Positions 42,894 through 53,695 of a stretch of DNA of 64,000 nt are shown here, piece by piece (position 1 is the first letter of the stretch; every line of letters starts with the position of its first letter). Source of the DNA: Melitaea cinxia (lineage: Eukaryota > Arthropoda > Insecta > Lepidoptera > Nymphalidae); assembly GCF_905220565.1 (NCBI RefSeq), contig NC_059405.1:13842081-13906080 (forward strand), read 5' to 3'. The position numbers and the translations under genes were made by a program. The notes below the pieces were generated by a model, which was not told the DNA's origin, ran no database searches, and saw only the letters and a program-made list of their open reading frames with translations.

Positions 42894-44075
42894 ATGGCTG
42901 CCTTTTTTGGCGCGCGAACTCGCCCAGGTAAGTAATATATTTTCTATAAAATTATTCCAATTTTTATAGTTTCATTTGTGTGATTTACTTAAATAAGTGT
43001 TATTTTATACCTATATGTATCTAATTTGAACCTAGCATGCTTACTTAGGCATATATTGTGACTCAAAATCAAAGACGCACGATCGTGTAGGTTAGGTGTT
43101 ATGTACTGAATGGATATTCGTAATTTTTTTGTACATTAACAGGATTTTTCTGTATTTTTGATCGTTTTACAAGGGTTTTATCTTAATTTTTAGGAAAACC
43201 CCTAAGGGATAATCAAGTAGCGCAAATATTAGCAGATGGAAATGACTCGGAAATTGAGGAACTTGCCGATGATGAGGAAGATATTATGGCAAGAGTCTAA
43301 GACTATCTAGAAGAGAGTGGATCTGGTTCTGGCGATGAGTCCTCTTAAGTGGATGAGGCACCACCAGTTGTACCAACAATATCCAGAAGCAGGGGATCCT
43401 CTAGAGGCAAATCAGGTAGAAAAATATATAGAGGACTGGCTAGTGCAAGAGATAGAGGGCAGGTTACGGGAAGAAGACAGGCTAGAAGAAGAGGACAGGC
43501 TAAAGGAAGAAGAAAGACAGGTGAGAGATTGTGGGTAGAAACTGTGTATACAGATAAAGCTCATGATTACACTCCGTTTATGATAAATCAAGTTCGCCGA
43601 TCCGCAAATCTCCGATTGATTGTTTCCGTGACTACTTTGATGATTCACTTCTGGAAGAAGTTGCTAGGTGCACGAATCTATATCATTGCAAATCCTGCAT
43701 TTAATTCAAAACTACCAGACTAGAAATAGTGAAACACTTTGTTCTTCAACTAATCATGGGCTGTATTCCCTATCCAAAACTATCTATGTACTGGAAAACT
43801 TAAATGAAACTGGCATTGGTCAGCGACACCATGACCAGAGACAGGTTTCTAACTCTACGTAATGAATGTACTTCACATTGTCGACAGCGACACGCAAACA
43901 GAAGCTGAAAAAAGCAAATCTCTGTGGAATGTGCAACCCACCATGTGCAAAAAAGGTCAAAGAACCGTGTAACCGATTAGAGAGCCCCCAGCTACTACTC
44001 AATAGATGAGCATATGATACCTTTTACTGGTCGATGCAAACTTCGCCAAGTAGTAAAAAATAACCAAGGCCAGTA
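42894..44075 (+). pseudogene. piggyBac-like transposase, broken gene with one intron
   Basis: Exon 1 starts ATG at 42894 (MAAFFGARTRP) and joins a second exon at 43194 (KPLRDNQVAQILADGNDSEI, EELADDEEDIMARV), an acidic N-terminus of the piggyBac kind. Later blocks, in shifting frames, are DKAHDYTPF, IDCFRDYFDDSLLEEVARCT, NLYH, MGCIPYPKLSMYW, DTMTRDRFLTLRN, LWNVQPT and SIDEHMIPFTGRCKLRQVVK. The SIDEHMIPF..R block carries the first catalytic Asp (codon 44005-44007). Stops at 43298-43300 and 43346-43348 and several frameshifts disable it. The sequence ends shortly after that block, so the later catalytic Asp residues and the cysteine-rich C-terminus are absent. Confidence 0.85.
42928..43193 (+). 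other. Probable intron in the piggyBac-like gene
   Basis: CCAG|GTAAGTAA at the donor and TTAATTTTTAG|GAAAACC at the acceptor are consensus splice sites. Removing 266 bases joins codons CCA and GGA in phase, linking the acidic N-terminal frame to the ATG at 42894. Confidence 0.6.
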
Positions 44076-44940
44076 TTGTTGAAAAACTGTGCTTTAACAA
44101 CCAGTTTTTATAAGTTTTATACTAAAAAAGATTAATAACCTAAGTAAGGAAGAAATATTTTAGTTTTCTAATAAGATTGTTGATTGTTTTGTCAAAAACA
44201 TTAAACCAAATGTATAAAAATTACTCAATATTAATATCGTCAATAAATGATTATAAAGACTGTTCAATTAATTTAATTTTCATTTGGATAATATTAAAAT
44301 ATATCCACAAACTAGACAAAACTCACATCTCGAGCTATCTCCTAAGCCCCACGCTCGTGAGGGTAAGTTTTCAGGAGACCAGAGACTTCAGGATTTTTTT
44401 TAATATTTTTTACACAATACTTAGACGCCCATGAAATAGTCATGTGAATTTCAAAAAAGCTGAGTAAATTATTTTCTTCGGTTGTAAAGGGATAGGATCG
44501 CTTTCGCATTCTACCACGACGCCCCTGGTATTGACCTTTCGTCCCCGTTGGAAGAGGTGCTCGACCAGTCCAAGTCAATCCCACCGCCATCTGCAGGAGG
44601 GACACGAGGACCAGCTTACCCCCTACTCTCCGTAAAGAAGTTTTACATTAAAAGCCAAAAAAGTTTTTAAAAGTTCTTGACCGATTCTGTTACCAAAATA
44701 CTATTATCTAACTGACGTAGGCTACATTTTAATGAACTAAATAAATAAATGAAAAAGCCAAAATTGTGTAGCTCACACAAGTAAAGCTGAGGGTGGGAAA
44801 CTAGGGTCTAGCCGATTTATCTTCTACGTAAATAACAACAAATTTGTGCTAACCAAGCTGTAATGGAGGTAATACGTTATTTGATGTAGCAAAACTTGTA
44901 AATCTTTACTTAGATATCGTGACGATTGGATACAAAAAAT
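44076..44940. other. AT-rich sequence with one GC-richer patch
   Basis: The patch 44480-44640 contains CTACCACGACGCCCCTGGTA, CATCTGCAGGAGGGACACGA and ends GTAAAGAAGTTTTACATTAA, a phrase also at 22650. It is probably part of a dispersed repeat that I cannot name. Confidence 0.4.
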
Positions 44941-44944
44941 GTTT

Positions 44945-45110
44945 TTTTTTTTAAATACAACTAGATCAGCAAATGAGCGTACGGCTCACCTGATAGTAAG
45001 CAATTACTGTAATAATTTATAGACGCCAGCATCACCAGAAGCATCGCAAGTGCGATGCCAACCCTAACCCTAATCTCCTCAGGAGATTAGGGGTATAGGA
45101 TTTTTTTTAA
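44945..45110 (-). mobile_element. Family G element, 3' part
   Basis: GATCAGCAAATGAGCGTACG, GCTCACCTGATAGTAAGCAA, GACGCCAGCATCACCAGAAG and CATCGCAAGTGCGATGCC match the A-rich 3' half of family G. It ends with a perfect palindrome, CTAATCTCCT-C-AGGAGATTAG, at 45070-45090. Confidence 0.7.
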
Positions 45111-45473
45111 CCTAGAAGCTAGCCATATTTAATCTAATTAAAAGAAATACGCCTTTTCTACTATTTTATTTAACATTTTATTGCTGAAATTATATTTTCA
45201 ATAAGGTAAAAACCACTTATAAGACAGTCCTGATTTATTCAATTAAGATTTTTTTTTTCGGGCTAACATCGAATTTATTACTCCATACTTATTTTCTTAT
45301 TGTTTTCCTACTCAAAATTAGTTTTATTATCGTTATATGATATTGCTAGATTTTAGTTTTGTACCATTCTTTTTTTCTGTTTGATAAGATCTTCGCAACT
45401 TTCAGCCTTCTGTTTTGTTATTTTTGTTATGATTATCTTACAGAAAATATATATATTATATTCGTACGATTTT

Positions 45474-45605
45474 ATTATTGTGTTACCCACATATTAGGGA
45501 ATTCTAAATATTTTTTAATATCATATCAAAAATTGACCGTTTAGCGGGGATCGAACCTGTATCTCCGACTGACCATGTCGGTGCTCTAGCCAATTAAGCT
45601 ATGAA
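45474..45605 (-). mobile_element. tRNA-derived SINE family 3 with target duplication
   Basis: Minus strand: TAGCTTAATTGGCTAGAGCA, CCGACATGGTCAGTCGG, GGTTCGATCCC, then TCAATTTTTGATATGATATT and a GGTAACAC end. The 8-bp repeat ACGATTTT flanks it at 45466-45473 and 45606-45613. It is very close to the copy nested at 8026. Confidence 0.8.
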
Positions 45606-45613
45606 ACGATTTT

Positions 45614-46197
45614 GATTGATTGTTTTTAAAATGAGATTAAATTATATATAATTAAAATTGGATTGTTAGATTGAATCTCGGCGTACATTAATAAAAAATT
45701 TAACTTAAAAAATACCATATCTGTTACTAATCACTTGTGACTGCGGTGAGCTACAATTTATGCTACCAAACATTTGATTAAAACAGGTTGAAATTTACTG
45801 TTCCAAATTAAAAACTAATATTTTCACTCTTCAATTAAACTCTCAGTCTAATAACTCTGCATTTAATATTCCAATAAACTACTGAATAATTAGTAGACTA
45901 GGGACTAGTAATTAAAAAAAAAGTTAAATACTACACAAAATTATAGTAACAGAGTTTAAATGTACGGATAGTTGTAAGCTATAGGGAGAAGTAAAAATAA
46001 AATTTTATTTGCCCATCTTAAGCTTCTAAAGTTTCCGCTTTTATTGTTTTATCTGATCAGAAATTTTAAACTAAATAAGTATAAGTTTTAAGTGAATTTA
46101 TTTAATTTAATAAATAAATTTAATTTAATTAACGAGTAAATTATAGTTACTCTAAGTACTCAATACTTTTGATGTGAATTATGTTATGTGTGTTTAG
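45614..46197. other. AT-rich sequence, no gene seen
   Basis: I see nothing that I can support. Confidence 0.4.
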
Positions 46198-46345
46198 TTA
46201 GGGCATAATAGGAAACATCTTGGTCAAAGTCTGTACCAGCCCGATTGGGGAAGAAGCTCTGCCTTACAGAGGATCACAACCTAATTATACTACTATTAAG
46301 TCGTGCTGTGTTATTGTAATAGCACAGGGGTACCGGAGAGGTTAT
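46198..46345 (+). mobile_element. Family G element, 5' half
   Basis: TTAGGGCATAATAGGAAACA, CAGCCCGATTGGGGAAGAAG, TTACAGAGGATCACAACCTA and ACTACTATTAAGTCGTGCTG keep the order of the family's first half, then stop at a GC-rich stretch. Confidence 0.55.
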
Positions 46346-46545
46346 GTCAGACTTTTACTGACCAAAAACCACCACGTGTAAGCAGTCATCCGCCTGGGTG
46401 GGGCGAGGTGGGGTCGCGCTAGCATTCGCCACCTCGCTCCGGCGGTAGGCCCGGGCGAACCTCCGGGCCCAGCACAAAGGGTTTTCTTGTAGTACCTAAG
46501 ATAGCCAGAGCCTTTATAAGTACGCTGTCTTCGCGGTAGGGATAA
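46346..46545. repeat. GC-rich unassigned repeat
   Basis: GGTTATGTCAGACTTTTACT, GACCAAAAACCACCACG, GGGTGGGGCGAGGTGGGGTC, GCTCCGGCGGTAGGCCCGGG and CGAACCTCCGGGCCCAGCAC stand out against the AT-rich surroundings. They probably belong to the 3' region of a LINE. I see no open frame with known similarity. Confidence 0.45.
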
Positions 46546-46639
46546 GGTCAACGATATGGTGATGATTGCAGGCTATATTAAACATTTTATGGTCACTTAT
46601 ATCCACGAATAAAACGAGTTGGAACTAACTACGTTGGAC

Positions 46640-46730
46640 AACCGCACTGATTTAATGTGCCAAGTACGCGCCTTAACACCGGTGGTTTGTGGGTTCGATC
46701 TACTCGGGATGGAAACTTTCATTTTACAAA
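46640..46730 (+). mobile_element. SINE family 2-like head, diverged
   Basis: GCCTTAACACCGGTGGTTTG, TGGGTTCGATCTACTCGGGA resembles the B box and following segment of family 2 (GTGGGTTCGATTCCCACCCC). The A box is poor. Confidence 0.35.
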
Positions 46731-46782
46731 TATTTCTTTCAAGTTTGGATGAGTACTTGAAGAGCACGTTAAGATGTGGTTT

Positions 46783-47065
46783 TTTTTTTTATATCACTAG
46801 TTCGGCAAACAAGCGTACGGCTCACCTGATGGTAAGATATTACCGTAGCTTATAGACACCTGCAACACCAGAAGCATCGCAAGCGCGTTGCCGACCCAAT
46901 CCCCAATCCCCCAAGGAGCTCTGGTCACCTTACTCACCACAGGAACACAATACTGCTTGAGAGCAGTATTATTTAGCTGTGATCTTCTGTAAGGTCGAGG
47001 TACTACCCCAGTCGGGCTGCTCCATATTTTGAGCAGGAAATTCCTCCTGTGCCCTACCTCAGTTA
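46783..47065 (-). mobile_element. Family G element, full length
   Basis: Minus-strand copy from CTGAGGTAGGGCACAGGAGG at 47065, through CTCAAAATATGGAGCAGCCC, ACTGGGGTAGTACCTCGACC, the AATACTGC/GCAGTATT hairpin and GGGATTGGGGATTGGGTCGG, to GTTTGCCGAACTAGTGATAT and poly-A at 46783. It is well preserved. Confidence 0.8.
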
Positions 47066-47111
47066 GTTCCAAGTTTTTGTCATATACACTTTAGATAGTG
47101 ATCGTTATTTA

Positions 47112-47232
47112 TAGTAGGGAATGTATCCACCAGCCACATGGGAACAGGCCCAGTAGATTTAGCTCCGATCCTTCTTAATGGAGAAAGAAGCTTATGCCCA
47201 GCAAAGGGATGTTACAGGGTGAATCGTAACAA
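47112..47232 (+). mobile_element. tRNA-SINE family 1, 3' fragment (plus)
   Basis: GTAGGGAATGTATCCACCAG, TTTAGCTCCGATCCTTCTTA, AAGAAGCTTATGCCCAGCAA and AGGGATGTTACAGGGTGAAT form a diverged tail. Confidence 0.6.
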
Positions 47233-47377
47233 CAAGGATGTTTTGGGTTGAAATTTGATTCTTGACTCTTCTGCTTGAGTGTTAAATGTGTACATTTTCA
47301 TATGTCGTTCGATACCCACATTTTCCTTGGAAAAATATCCTGTCTGTCTGTGTGGTTTTTTTATATTTACTTTTACT

Positions 47378-47472
47378 TACGCTTCAGCCTGTAATATCCT
47401 ACTACTGGGCATAGGCCTCTTTCCCCGTGTAGGAGAACGATCAGAGCTTAATCCACCACGCTGCTCCAATGT
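47378..47472 (-). mobile_element. tRNA-SINE family 1, 3' fragment (minus)
   Basis: ACGCTTCAGCCTGTAATATC, CTACTACTGGGCATAGGCCT, GTAGGAGAACGATCAGAGCT and CACCACGCTGCTCCAATG form a well-preserved tail, opposite in direction to the neighbouring fragment at 47112. Confidence 0.7.
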
Positions 47473-49505
47473 ACTTTTACTTAAGTTATCAAAAACAGTT
47501 CGTTTTAGACTGTTCTACTTTGGTAAATGCGGTTATAACCTCGTTTCCTATTTAGTATCTATGTAATACATAATATAGATACCACACATATTTGCTTATT
47601 ATTCTATCCCAAATTTCCTTTCCTATCCTTTACGGTCATTCACAAAGCCAGCACAAAGGCCAAGTAGCATTCTTAGGAAATATCTTTGTGTATTTTATTC
47701 TTTACAAAATGTTAGTCAAAATGCTTTGCTTTCATAGTACCAACGTTCATCTTTGAAGATTAATACTTATCACTACGAATTTTCTTATTAGTAAACTATG
47801 AAAAAAATTAAACCAATCTCTAACAGTTATGCGCTCATTTTAAATGGCTTAATCAAGAGATGTATTTTATTGTTTGAAATTGAAATGCGTGTAAGTAAGG
47901 AAATTATATTAATATTATTTCTATCAACTTTAGCACTCAGTGTTCAGAAATGTTACGTATAGACTGATTTGATATAATAAATATTCATAATAAGTACGTT
48001 GTTAGTATCTCAGACAATCAGATTATAATACGGCAAATTGAAAACAGTATTTTCTTACATAAACAAACGTGCCAACCCTGCGGTAACAACATAGAAGCGG
48101 AGTATCGCTATTTAAAAATGATGGACTACTATCTTTATATATTAATACGTGAAACAAAAACTTTGTACCTCTTTTTACGAAAATTGCGCAGACGGGGGAG
48201 CATAAAACTTCGCACACTTATAGTTTATATAGAGAAGGAGTGCAGAATGCTAATATTTTTTTTTAATTATGCATAAAAATACATTAAATCAATAAAGAAA
48301 AACATAACACATTAGTATGTATTTAACACACACATGCATATATACTCTTTTGTTTATTTTATAGAACTTTAGTATTTGACAACAGAACTTTAATAATGTT
48401 CAAACTTATAATTTAAATTAATTATGGTCGAATTTCGACCACCTGGCGACCAATAGTATGTCTTTAATCTGTGATAATACCTTAGCGTGGTTAATTCTAA
48501 AAATAGCTTAAATCCTCCAACATGGTGTTAAACGAAGATTTACCAATTAACTATTTATGTTACAAAGAAATTGTGCAAGTGTTGATAAGAAACTGTCTGT
48601 AAAATACATCTATAACTTTATTTATACTACATAGGCACTTAATAAAAAAAAATCGCATTATTTAGCTAATATCTTGATCTTTAGACAGCATTGGAATTCT
48701 ATTACACGTGAATTTACTTAAAGCTTCGTTTCTGTAAAATTACATCGATGACATTTTTTTATTCATATATTTTCATTTTTTCAATTATTTTGCATCCTGT
48801 TGTATTAATCTATAGAATACGTTCCAATTCCATTACACATGACCTTACTAAGACCTAATAGCTTTTGTACATGCTATTACATCAAGATTTGAATGGAAAT
48901 GAGATAACCTAGTTTAAACGTCTGAGTGAGCTTTGGTATAATTTTCATTTCATTCTCTTTCATATTTTGGTTGTAAAAAGGAATAATCTTGATCACATTA
49001 TTTACCCATTCCATTCAAATTCTCTGTGAAGATGCTAATTTAGATTATGATATACAATATTTTATTTGTTTACGAGTATTGTAAATTACTTTTGTTATTA
49101 TCTTCTTCTTTAGATTTAATTGCATTAAATAGTGCAAAGACTTGTGGTATCTGTTGTCCAAACCATACTGACTGAAGAAACGTTATAAAATGTTTTTTTG
49201 TGGAACCACGTTGGCTGGATAATTATCTGAGTATTTATCCAAGGCGCCAACTCGCGTGATTTTACTCGTTTTATGTTATTTGCTTTTCTGTTCATGTAAA
49301 TGAATAAATGAATGCGTACAGTGTTTGTATTTAAATAAGCAAAAAAAAAAAAAAACTCACCGGTTTCATGAAAATTTTAGTCTATACTTTATTTACAACT
49401 GGTCTTTATCTTTAGCAGTTCATATTTACGTTTAGAGTTAAGTTTTAGACAGAAGAACAGAGAAAATGATAAATGAACGATACATTTATCATTTTCATAT
49501 GAGTA
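47473..49505. other. Long AT-rich stretch, no gene seen
   Basis: Two loosely similar segments, near 48690 (TTGGAATTCTATTACACGTG) and 48828 (TTCCAATTCCATTACACATG), may be an old duplication. Nothing else is supported. Confidence 0.4.
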
Positions 49506-49884
49506 TCTGAATTTCCAGTGCTGTGTGGCTACGGCACCAAAGACTATAGCCACCCCCTCTATTCCCGTGGGTGTCGTAAGAGGCGACTAAAGGATAACAA
49601 GGTTCCACAACCATCTTGGAACTTAAGAAGCCGACCGATGGCGGGATAACCATCTAACCGCTAGCTTTGAAACACACAGGCCGAAGACGGGCAACAGCGT
49701 CTTAGGTGCGATAAAGCCAGCCCTGCGGTCACCAACCCGCCTGCCCAGCGTGATGACTATGGATAACACACATGAGTTCACGCATTTTTGGCGCGAACTT
49801 GTGGAGGCCTATGTCCAGCTGTGGACTGCAATAGGCTGGAATGATGATGATGATGACGATCATTAGGCTGGAATGATAATGATA

Positions 49885-49921
<37 letters not shown>

Positions 49922-49931
49922 CGATGATGAT
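49506..49931 (+). mobile_element. RTE-tailed short element (family R), full length with expanded GAT tail
   Basis: It starts near GTGCTGTGTGGCTACGGCAC at 49520 like the copies at 15415 and 61893. It continues CCGTGGGTGTCGTAAGAGGC, CCGACCGATGGCGGGATAAC and GGAGGCCTATGTCCAGCTGT, and ends AATAGGCTGGAATGAT, with the word AGGCTGGAATGAT repeated once. ATCTGAAT occurs at 49506-49513 and again after the tail at 49930-49937, a probable target duplication. Confidence 0.8.
49841..49931. repeat. GAT microsatellite
   Basis: The trinucleotide array is the expanded tail of the family R element. On the minus strand it yields a spurious histidine-rich open frame. Confidence 0.85.
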
Positions 49932-49937
49932 CTGAAT

Positions 49938-50280
49938 CTCTCACAGTTTTTCGAAAATAATTATTTCATACAAACATTTTCTCAATAAATACAAGCTTAA
50001 AGAAAAAAAAAAAACCTGTTTCTGTTTAGCGATTCCGCGCTTGCACCAGCAAACAAAAAGTCTAATTCATAATAAAATAATTTTATATTTGCGTAAGTTT
50101 ACTTCGAAAAAATGTTCATTAATGTATTCGTAAGCCACTAAAGCCTACACCTGTTTCGTAAGCAGTAGCTTACCAATAACACAGTTCTAATGCAGACAGT
50201 GATTTAATTGCCTATGGTTAATCTTGTATTACGTACGCGATAGTATAATGAGGTATGAGTATGAGGTATATATATAACCT
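49938..50280. other. AT-rich sequence, no gene seen
   Basis: I see nothing that I can support. Confidence 0.4.
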
Positions 50281-50329
50281 ATGAAATGAAACAGATTGAT
50301 ATCTGTGATATCAATCTGTTTCATTTCAT
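50281..50329. repeat. Perfect palindrome, 23-bp arms, 3-base loop
   Basis: ATGAAATGAAACAGATTGAT, ATC at 50281-50303 is exactly reverse-complemented at 50307-50329 around TGT. It is too short for a normal pre-miRNA, and the flanks do not extend the pairing. It may be a recent inverted duplication or an element footprint. Confidence 0.85.
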
Positions 50330-50436
50330 ATTTTTTTCTTTTATTCACAATCAATGTAGCTTTAAACATCCATTAGACATTAACATTCAATTTCATCATC
50401 GATTTATACTTAAGAGTAGAGAATCTAAGAGTTAAA

Positions 50437-50768
50437 TCTAATATATAAAATTCTCGTGTCGCGGTGTTTGTAGTTAAACTCCTCCGAAACGGCTCGGCCG
50501 ATTCTCATGAAATTTTGTGTGCATATTGGGTAGGTCTGAGAATCGAACAACATCTATTTTTCATACCCCGAAGTTATAAGGGGGGGATTAAGGAGTTTAA
50601 TAACATATATGGCAAAACAACGTTTGCGGGGTCAGCTATTTTAAATATAAAATGCAATCAAAACCTACTTAGACTAAAAGGTAATAATGGTGCAAAGCTT
50701 TTATTCAGGAAACTATAAAAGTGAAACTATCTGAAATAAACTAGGGCAAAACCACGGAGGACATCTAG
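50437..50768 (+). mobile_element. Non-autonomous Helitron (TCTAATATATAAAATTCTCG type)
   Basis: Starts TCTAATATATAAAATTCTCG after A and ends CGGAGGACATCTAG before T. Internal phrases AAACTCCTCCGAAACGGCTC, TCATGAAATTTTGTGTGCAT and GAGAATCGAACAACATCTAT are shared with 55559-55871. An open frame across it is a by-product and not a gene. Confidence 0.85.
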
Positions 50769-51002
50769 TACATATTGTCCTAAATCGTTACGATATAACC
50801 CTCATTGGCTTAATCTAGCGTAAGCCACAAAAACCCTACATCTGTTTTTATATGTGATTGATTGTCCTCTCGACAGAATTAAGATACTCGAAGTAGGTAT
50901 TAGGCGATCCGTCTTTACCGATCTTGTGATATAATTTGATAGTGTTTTTTTCTGTATTAATTTATCGCCTTTAGATACATTGAATTTCATTGTTTCAGTT
51001 AA

Positions 51003-51160
51003 AGTTCCACTGCTGGCCAAATAGGTGTTCTCTGTATAAAAGAAGGCATGAAACTTAATCTGTACACATCACTCCAAAATTTTCAACAGGGAGTGTAGAT
51101 TTTGTGTGTTCTCCGAGGAAGTGGAGAAAATCACGTAGAAATAATTTCCAATAAATATTA
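51003..51160 (-). mobile_element. tRNA-SINE family 1, strongly diverged
   Basis: GTTCCACTGCTGGCCAAATA, GGTGTTCTCTGTATAAAAGA and TTCTCCGAGGAAGTGGAGAA echo the tail and middle of family 1. Confidence 0.4.
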
Positions 51161-51202
51161 CTGTTAATCAAATACCGTACACTGATGTACGAAACTTTCG
51201 CT

Positions 51203-51461
51203 CGCTTCAGCCTATAATATCCCACTACTGGGCATAGGCCTCTTTCCCCATGTAGGAGAAGGATCAGAGCTTAATTCACCACGCTACTCCAATGCGGGTT
51301 GGCGGATATATTCCCTACTATGAGTAACGATCGCTATCAGGTGTACTTGATAACAAGCGGGACCGATGGCTTAATGTTGCTCTCCGAGGCACGGTGGGAA
51401 GACCTACAAGGACTGTACAAACGCCCAGACCACGGCAAACACCTGTATGGCCAATACATAT

Positions 51462-51464
<3 letters not shown>
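51203..51464 (-). mobile_element. tRNA-SINE family 1, head replaced by a TA array
   Basis: The copy is well preserved from the tail (GCTTCAGCCTATAATATCCC) to GACCACGGCAAACACCTGTA, TGGCCAATACATATGTTTAT. The tRNA-like head with both promoter boxes is absent, and a TA array begins exactly where it should be. Confidence 0.8.

Positions 51465-51526
<62 letters not shown>
51465..51526. repeat. TA microsatellite
   Basis: An uninterrupted TA array of about 60 bp abuts the truncated SINE. Confidence 0.9.
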
Positions 51527-51532
<6 letters not shown>

Positions 51533-52638
51533 TAGGCGTTATGGATATCAATAATTGTAAAGTCCTTTACAAGAACCGTTATTCTATGACAATAGAGATA
51601 AATTCGCCTATATAAGTATAAGTATTAACGAATACATATCAAAATCAGATTGTATTCAGAGAATAATATTTGGGATTAATTCTGCTTTCGATAGAATTAC
51701 GATGTGCCTAAAAGTAGATGATCGATCTCACGATGGAATTTAGTGTCAACGATAAAATTGATTAGATTTTCTTTATATATTTATCAATTAATATCACTCA
51801 TTTATGTGTTTCTTGGTATCTATTAATATTTTATCAGAAAGCTGTGTACTTTCATTAAAGACTTATATGTTGTCATAAATCTCTTGGGTATCTACCACCT
51901 ACTCTAGGATGAAAATATACCATTTCGTCTTCATCTTTAATTTTAAATTACTCTAGTAATATATGTTGTTTTGTTGTTTGATTGTTTCTTGGAAATAGTT
52001 AACAAAGCAGATGCTAAACATTAAATGTAAAACGAATTAGCGCCGCGTCGTTAAATGAGAACTTGAAACACAAAATGTATTGTTGACATAGGAACTAAAA
52101 TAAAACGGATAAAAAAAACTCAAGGAAAGTGTGTTCGATGGGATTTGCGAACTATTACTAGTTATCTAGTTATTGCTAATATAATTTATATCAGCAATAG
52201 AAAGTTATATTTTACGCAAAAAATAAATAATTAACTTGATAAGGTTACCAAATGTGTAATTAAGCGTGTCGGTAGACGGTTTAGCACTTATGTACAAGTT
52301 TTTACGACTTAGTAATAATTGTTACAAAGACTATACGAAACAGATTATTGCTACCAAAAATATTAGCAGTTATTGAATTAGCTGGGAACGAGTGTATGCC
52401 ATATTGTTGCCTACTTTAATCTAGAACCGTACCTTAACGTTATATGATAAAAATATTTATTTATTTATTTTCGATTCGTAGATATTTGCGACCCAGTTTT
52501 ATTAAGGTCCTGACTTTGGAAGAGATCCATACTTATGATGAAGTTGAAATTAAATTTAAAATTTTAGAATCTAGTTCTAACCAACCGTCCGAATTTAAAT
52601 AACCTCTAAGGAGTGATGATGCCACTATAGATTTTTTT
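51527..52638. other. AT-rich sequence, no gene seen
   Basis: I see nothing that I can support. Confidence 0.4.
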
Positions 52639-52676
52639 AACCGACTTCCAAAAAAGGAGGAGGTTCTCAATTCGAC

Positions 52677-52717
<41 letters not shown>

Positions 52718-53213
52718 ATGTTACATCAGAACTTTTGACCGGGTAGACCGATTTCGACAAATTTTGTTTTAATCGAAAGGTGGTGTGTGCCGATTGGTCC
52801 CATTTAAATTTATTTGAGATCTAACAACTACTTTTCGAGTTATATCTAATAATGCGTTTTTACTTGACGCTTTTTTCGTCGACCTACGTTGTATTATACC
52901 GCATAACTTTCTACTGGATGTACCGATTTTGATAATTCTTTTTTTGTTGGAAAGGGGATATCCCTAGTTTGGTATCGTGATAAGGAAACCAGGATCTGAT
53001 GATGGGATCCCAGAGAAATCGAGGGAAACTCTCGAAAATCCGTAATAACTTTTTACTGGGTGTACCGATTTTGATAATTTTTAATTTAATCGAAAGCTGA
53101 TGTTTATCATGTGGTCACATATAAATTTTATCGAGATCTGATAACTACTTTTTGAGTAATCTTTGAGAACGCGTAGTTGCTTGACTATTTTTTCGTCGAT
53201 CTACGGTGTATTA
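52639..53213 (+). mobile_element. Family A element, A-C-B order, 3'-truncated
   Basis: It starts AACCGACTTCCAAAAAAGGA and carries a T33 run at 52681-52713 in the usual variable spot. It then has modules A, C and B in order, closely matching the copy at 4595. It stops at CTACGGTGTATTATT, so the final GAAGTCGGTT and hairpin are lost. Confidence 0.75.
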
Positions 53214-53695
53214 TTATAGTTAAAAAAAGTCTTATGTTAATTTGGAAGCAATGCAGGTAAATTATTTTATTTTTGTGATTATCATGGAGATTACTGCCTA
53301 AGTAAAATTTCATACATTGTAAACCTATATAATTATCGTCGTCATTACATAATTGTTTTCGAATGAAGACAAAATCAAATTTAAAGACAAAATATATCTT
53401 TAAAGAAAGTTGTAACTTCGCTTAGTTACGAAGCAGTTACGGAGTAAACTTAAATATAAATGCCTGTTTAAGACAAATAAAACCGCAAGCTACATCTGTT
53501 TTATATAAAACAGCTTTCGCTCGTGTTAAATACATAGCCAAGGAAGCTTGTGTACTAAGTTATTAATAAAATCTTGCTTGACACAGGAAAATTTTACTAT
53601 TTGGCTTAACTCCTATGAAGGTTCTATGTTGATTGTTATATTTAGTGTTGTATTGCCGATTGTAGTAAAAAAAATACTTACTAGTTAGTCCGGAA
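53214..53695. other. AT-rich sequence, no gene seen
   Basis: I see nothing that I can support. Confidence 0.4.

Noticed and set aside
43317..43538. Charged Glu/Arg-rich open frame
   Set aside because: It is an off-frame reading of the basic stretch of the piggyBac-like relic.
45058..45076. CCCTAA-like words resembling a telomeric repeat
   Set aside because: Only two and a half units, and they lie inside a family G copy where the consensus is CCCAATCCCCAATCCC; insect telomeres are usually CCTAA repeats.
49729..49944. Histidine-rich open frame on the minus strand
   Set aside because: It is a translation of the GAT microsatellite tail of a transposable element.
50464..50718. 84-codon open frame
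   Set aside because: It lies fully within a short non-autonomous Helitron and matches only its repeat sequence.
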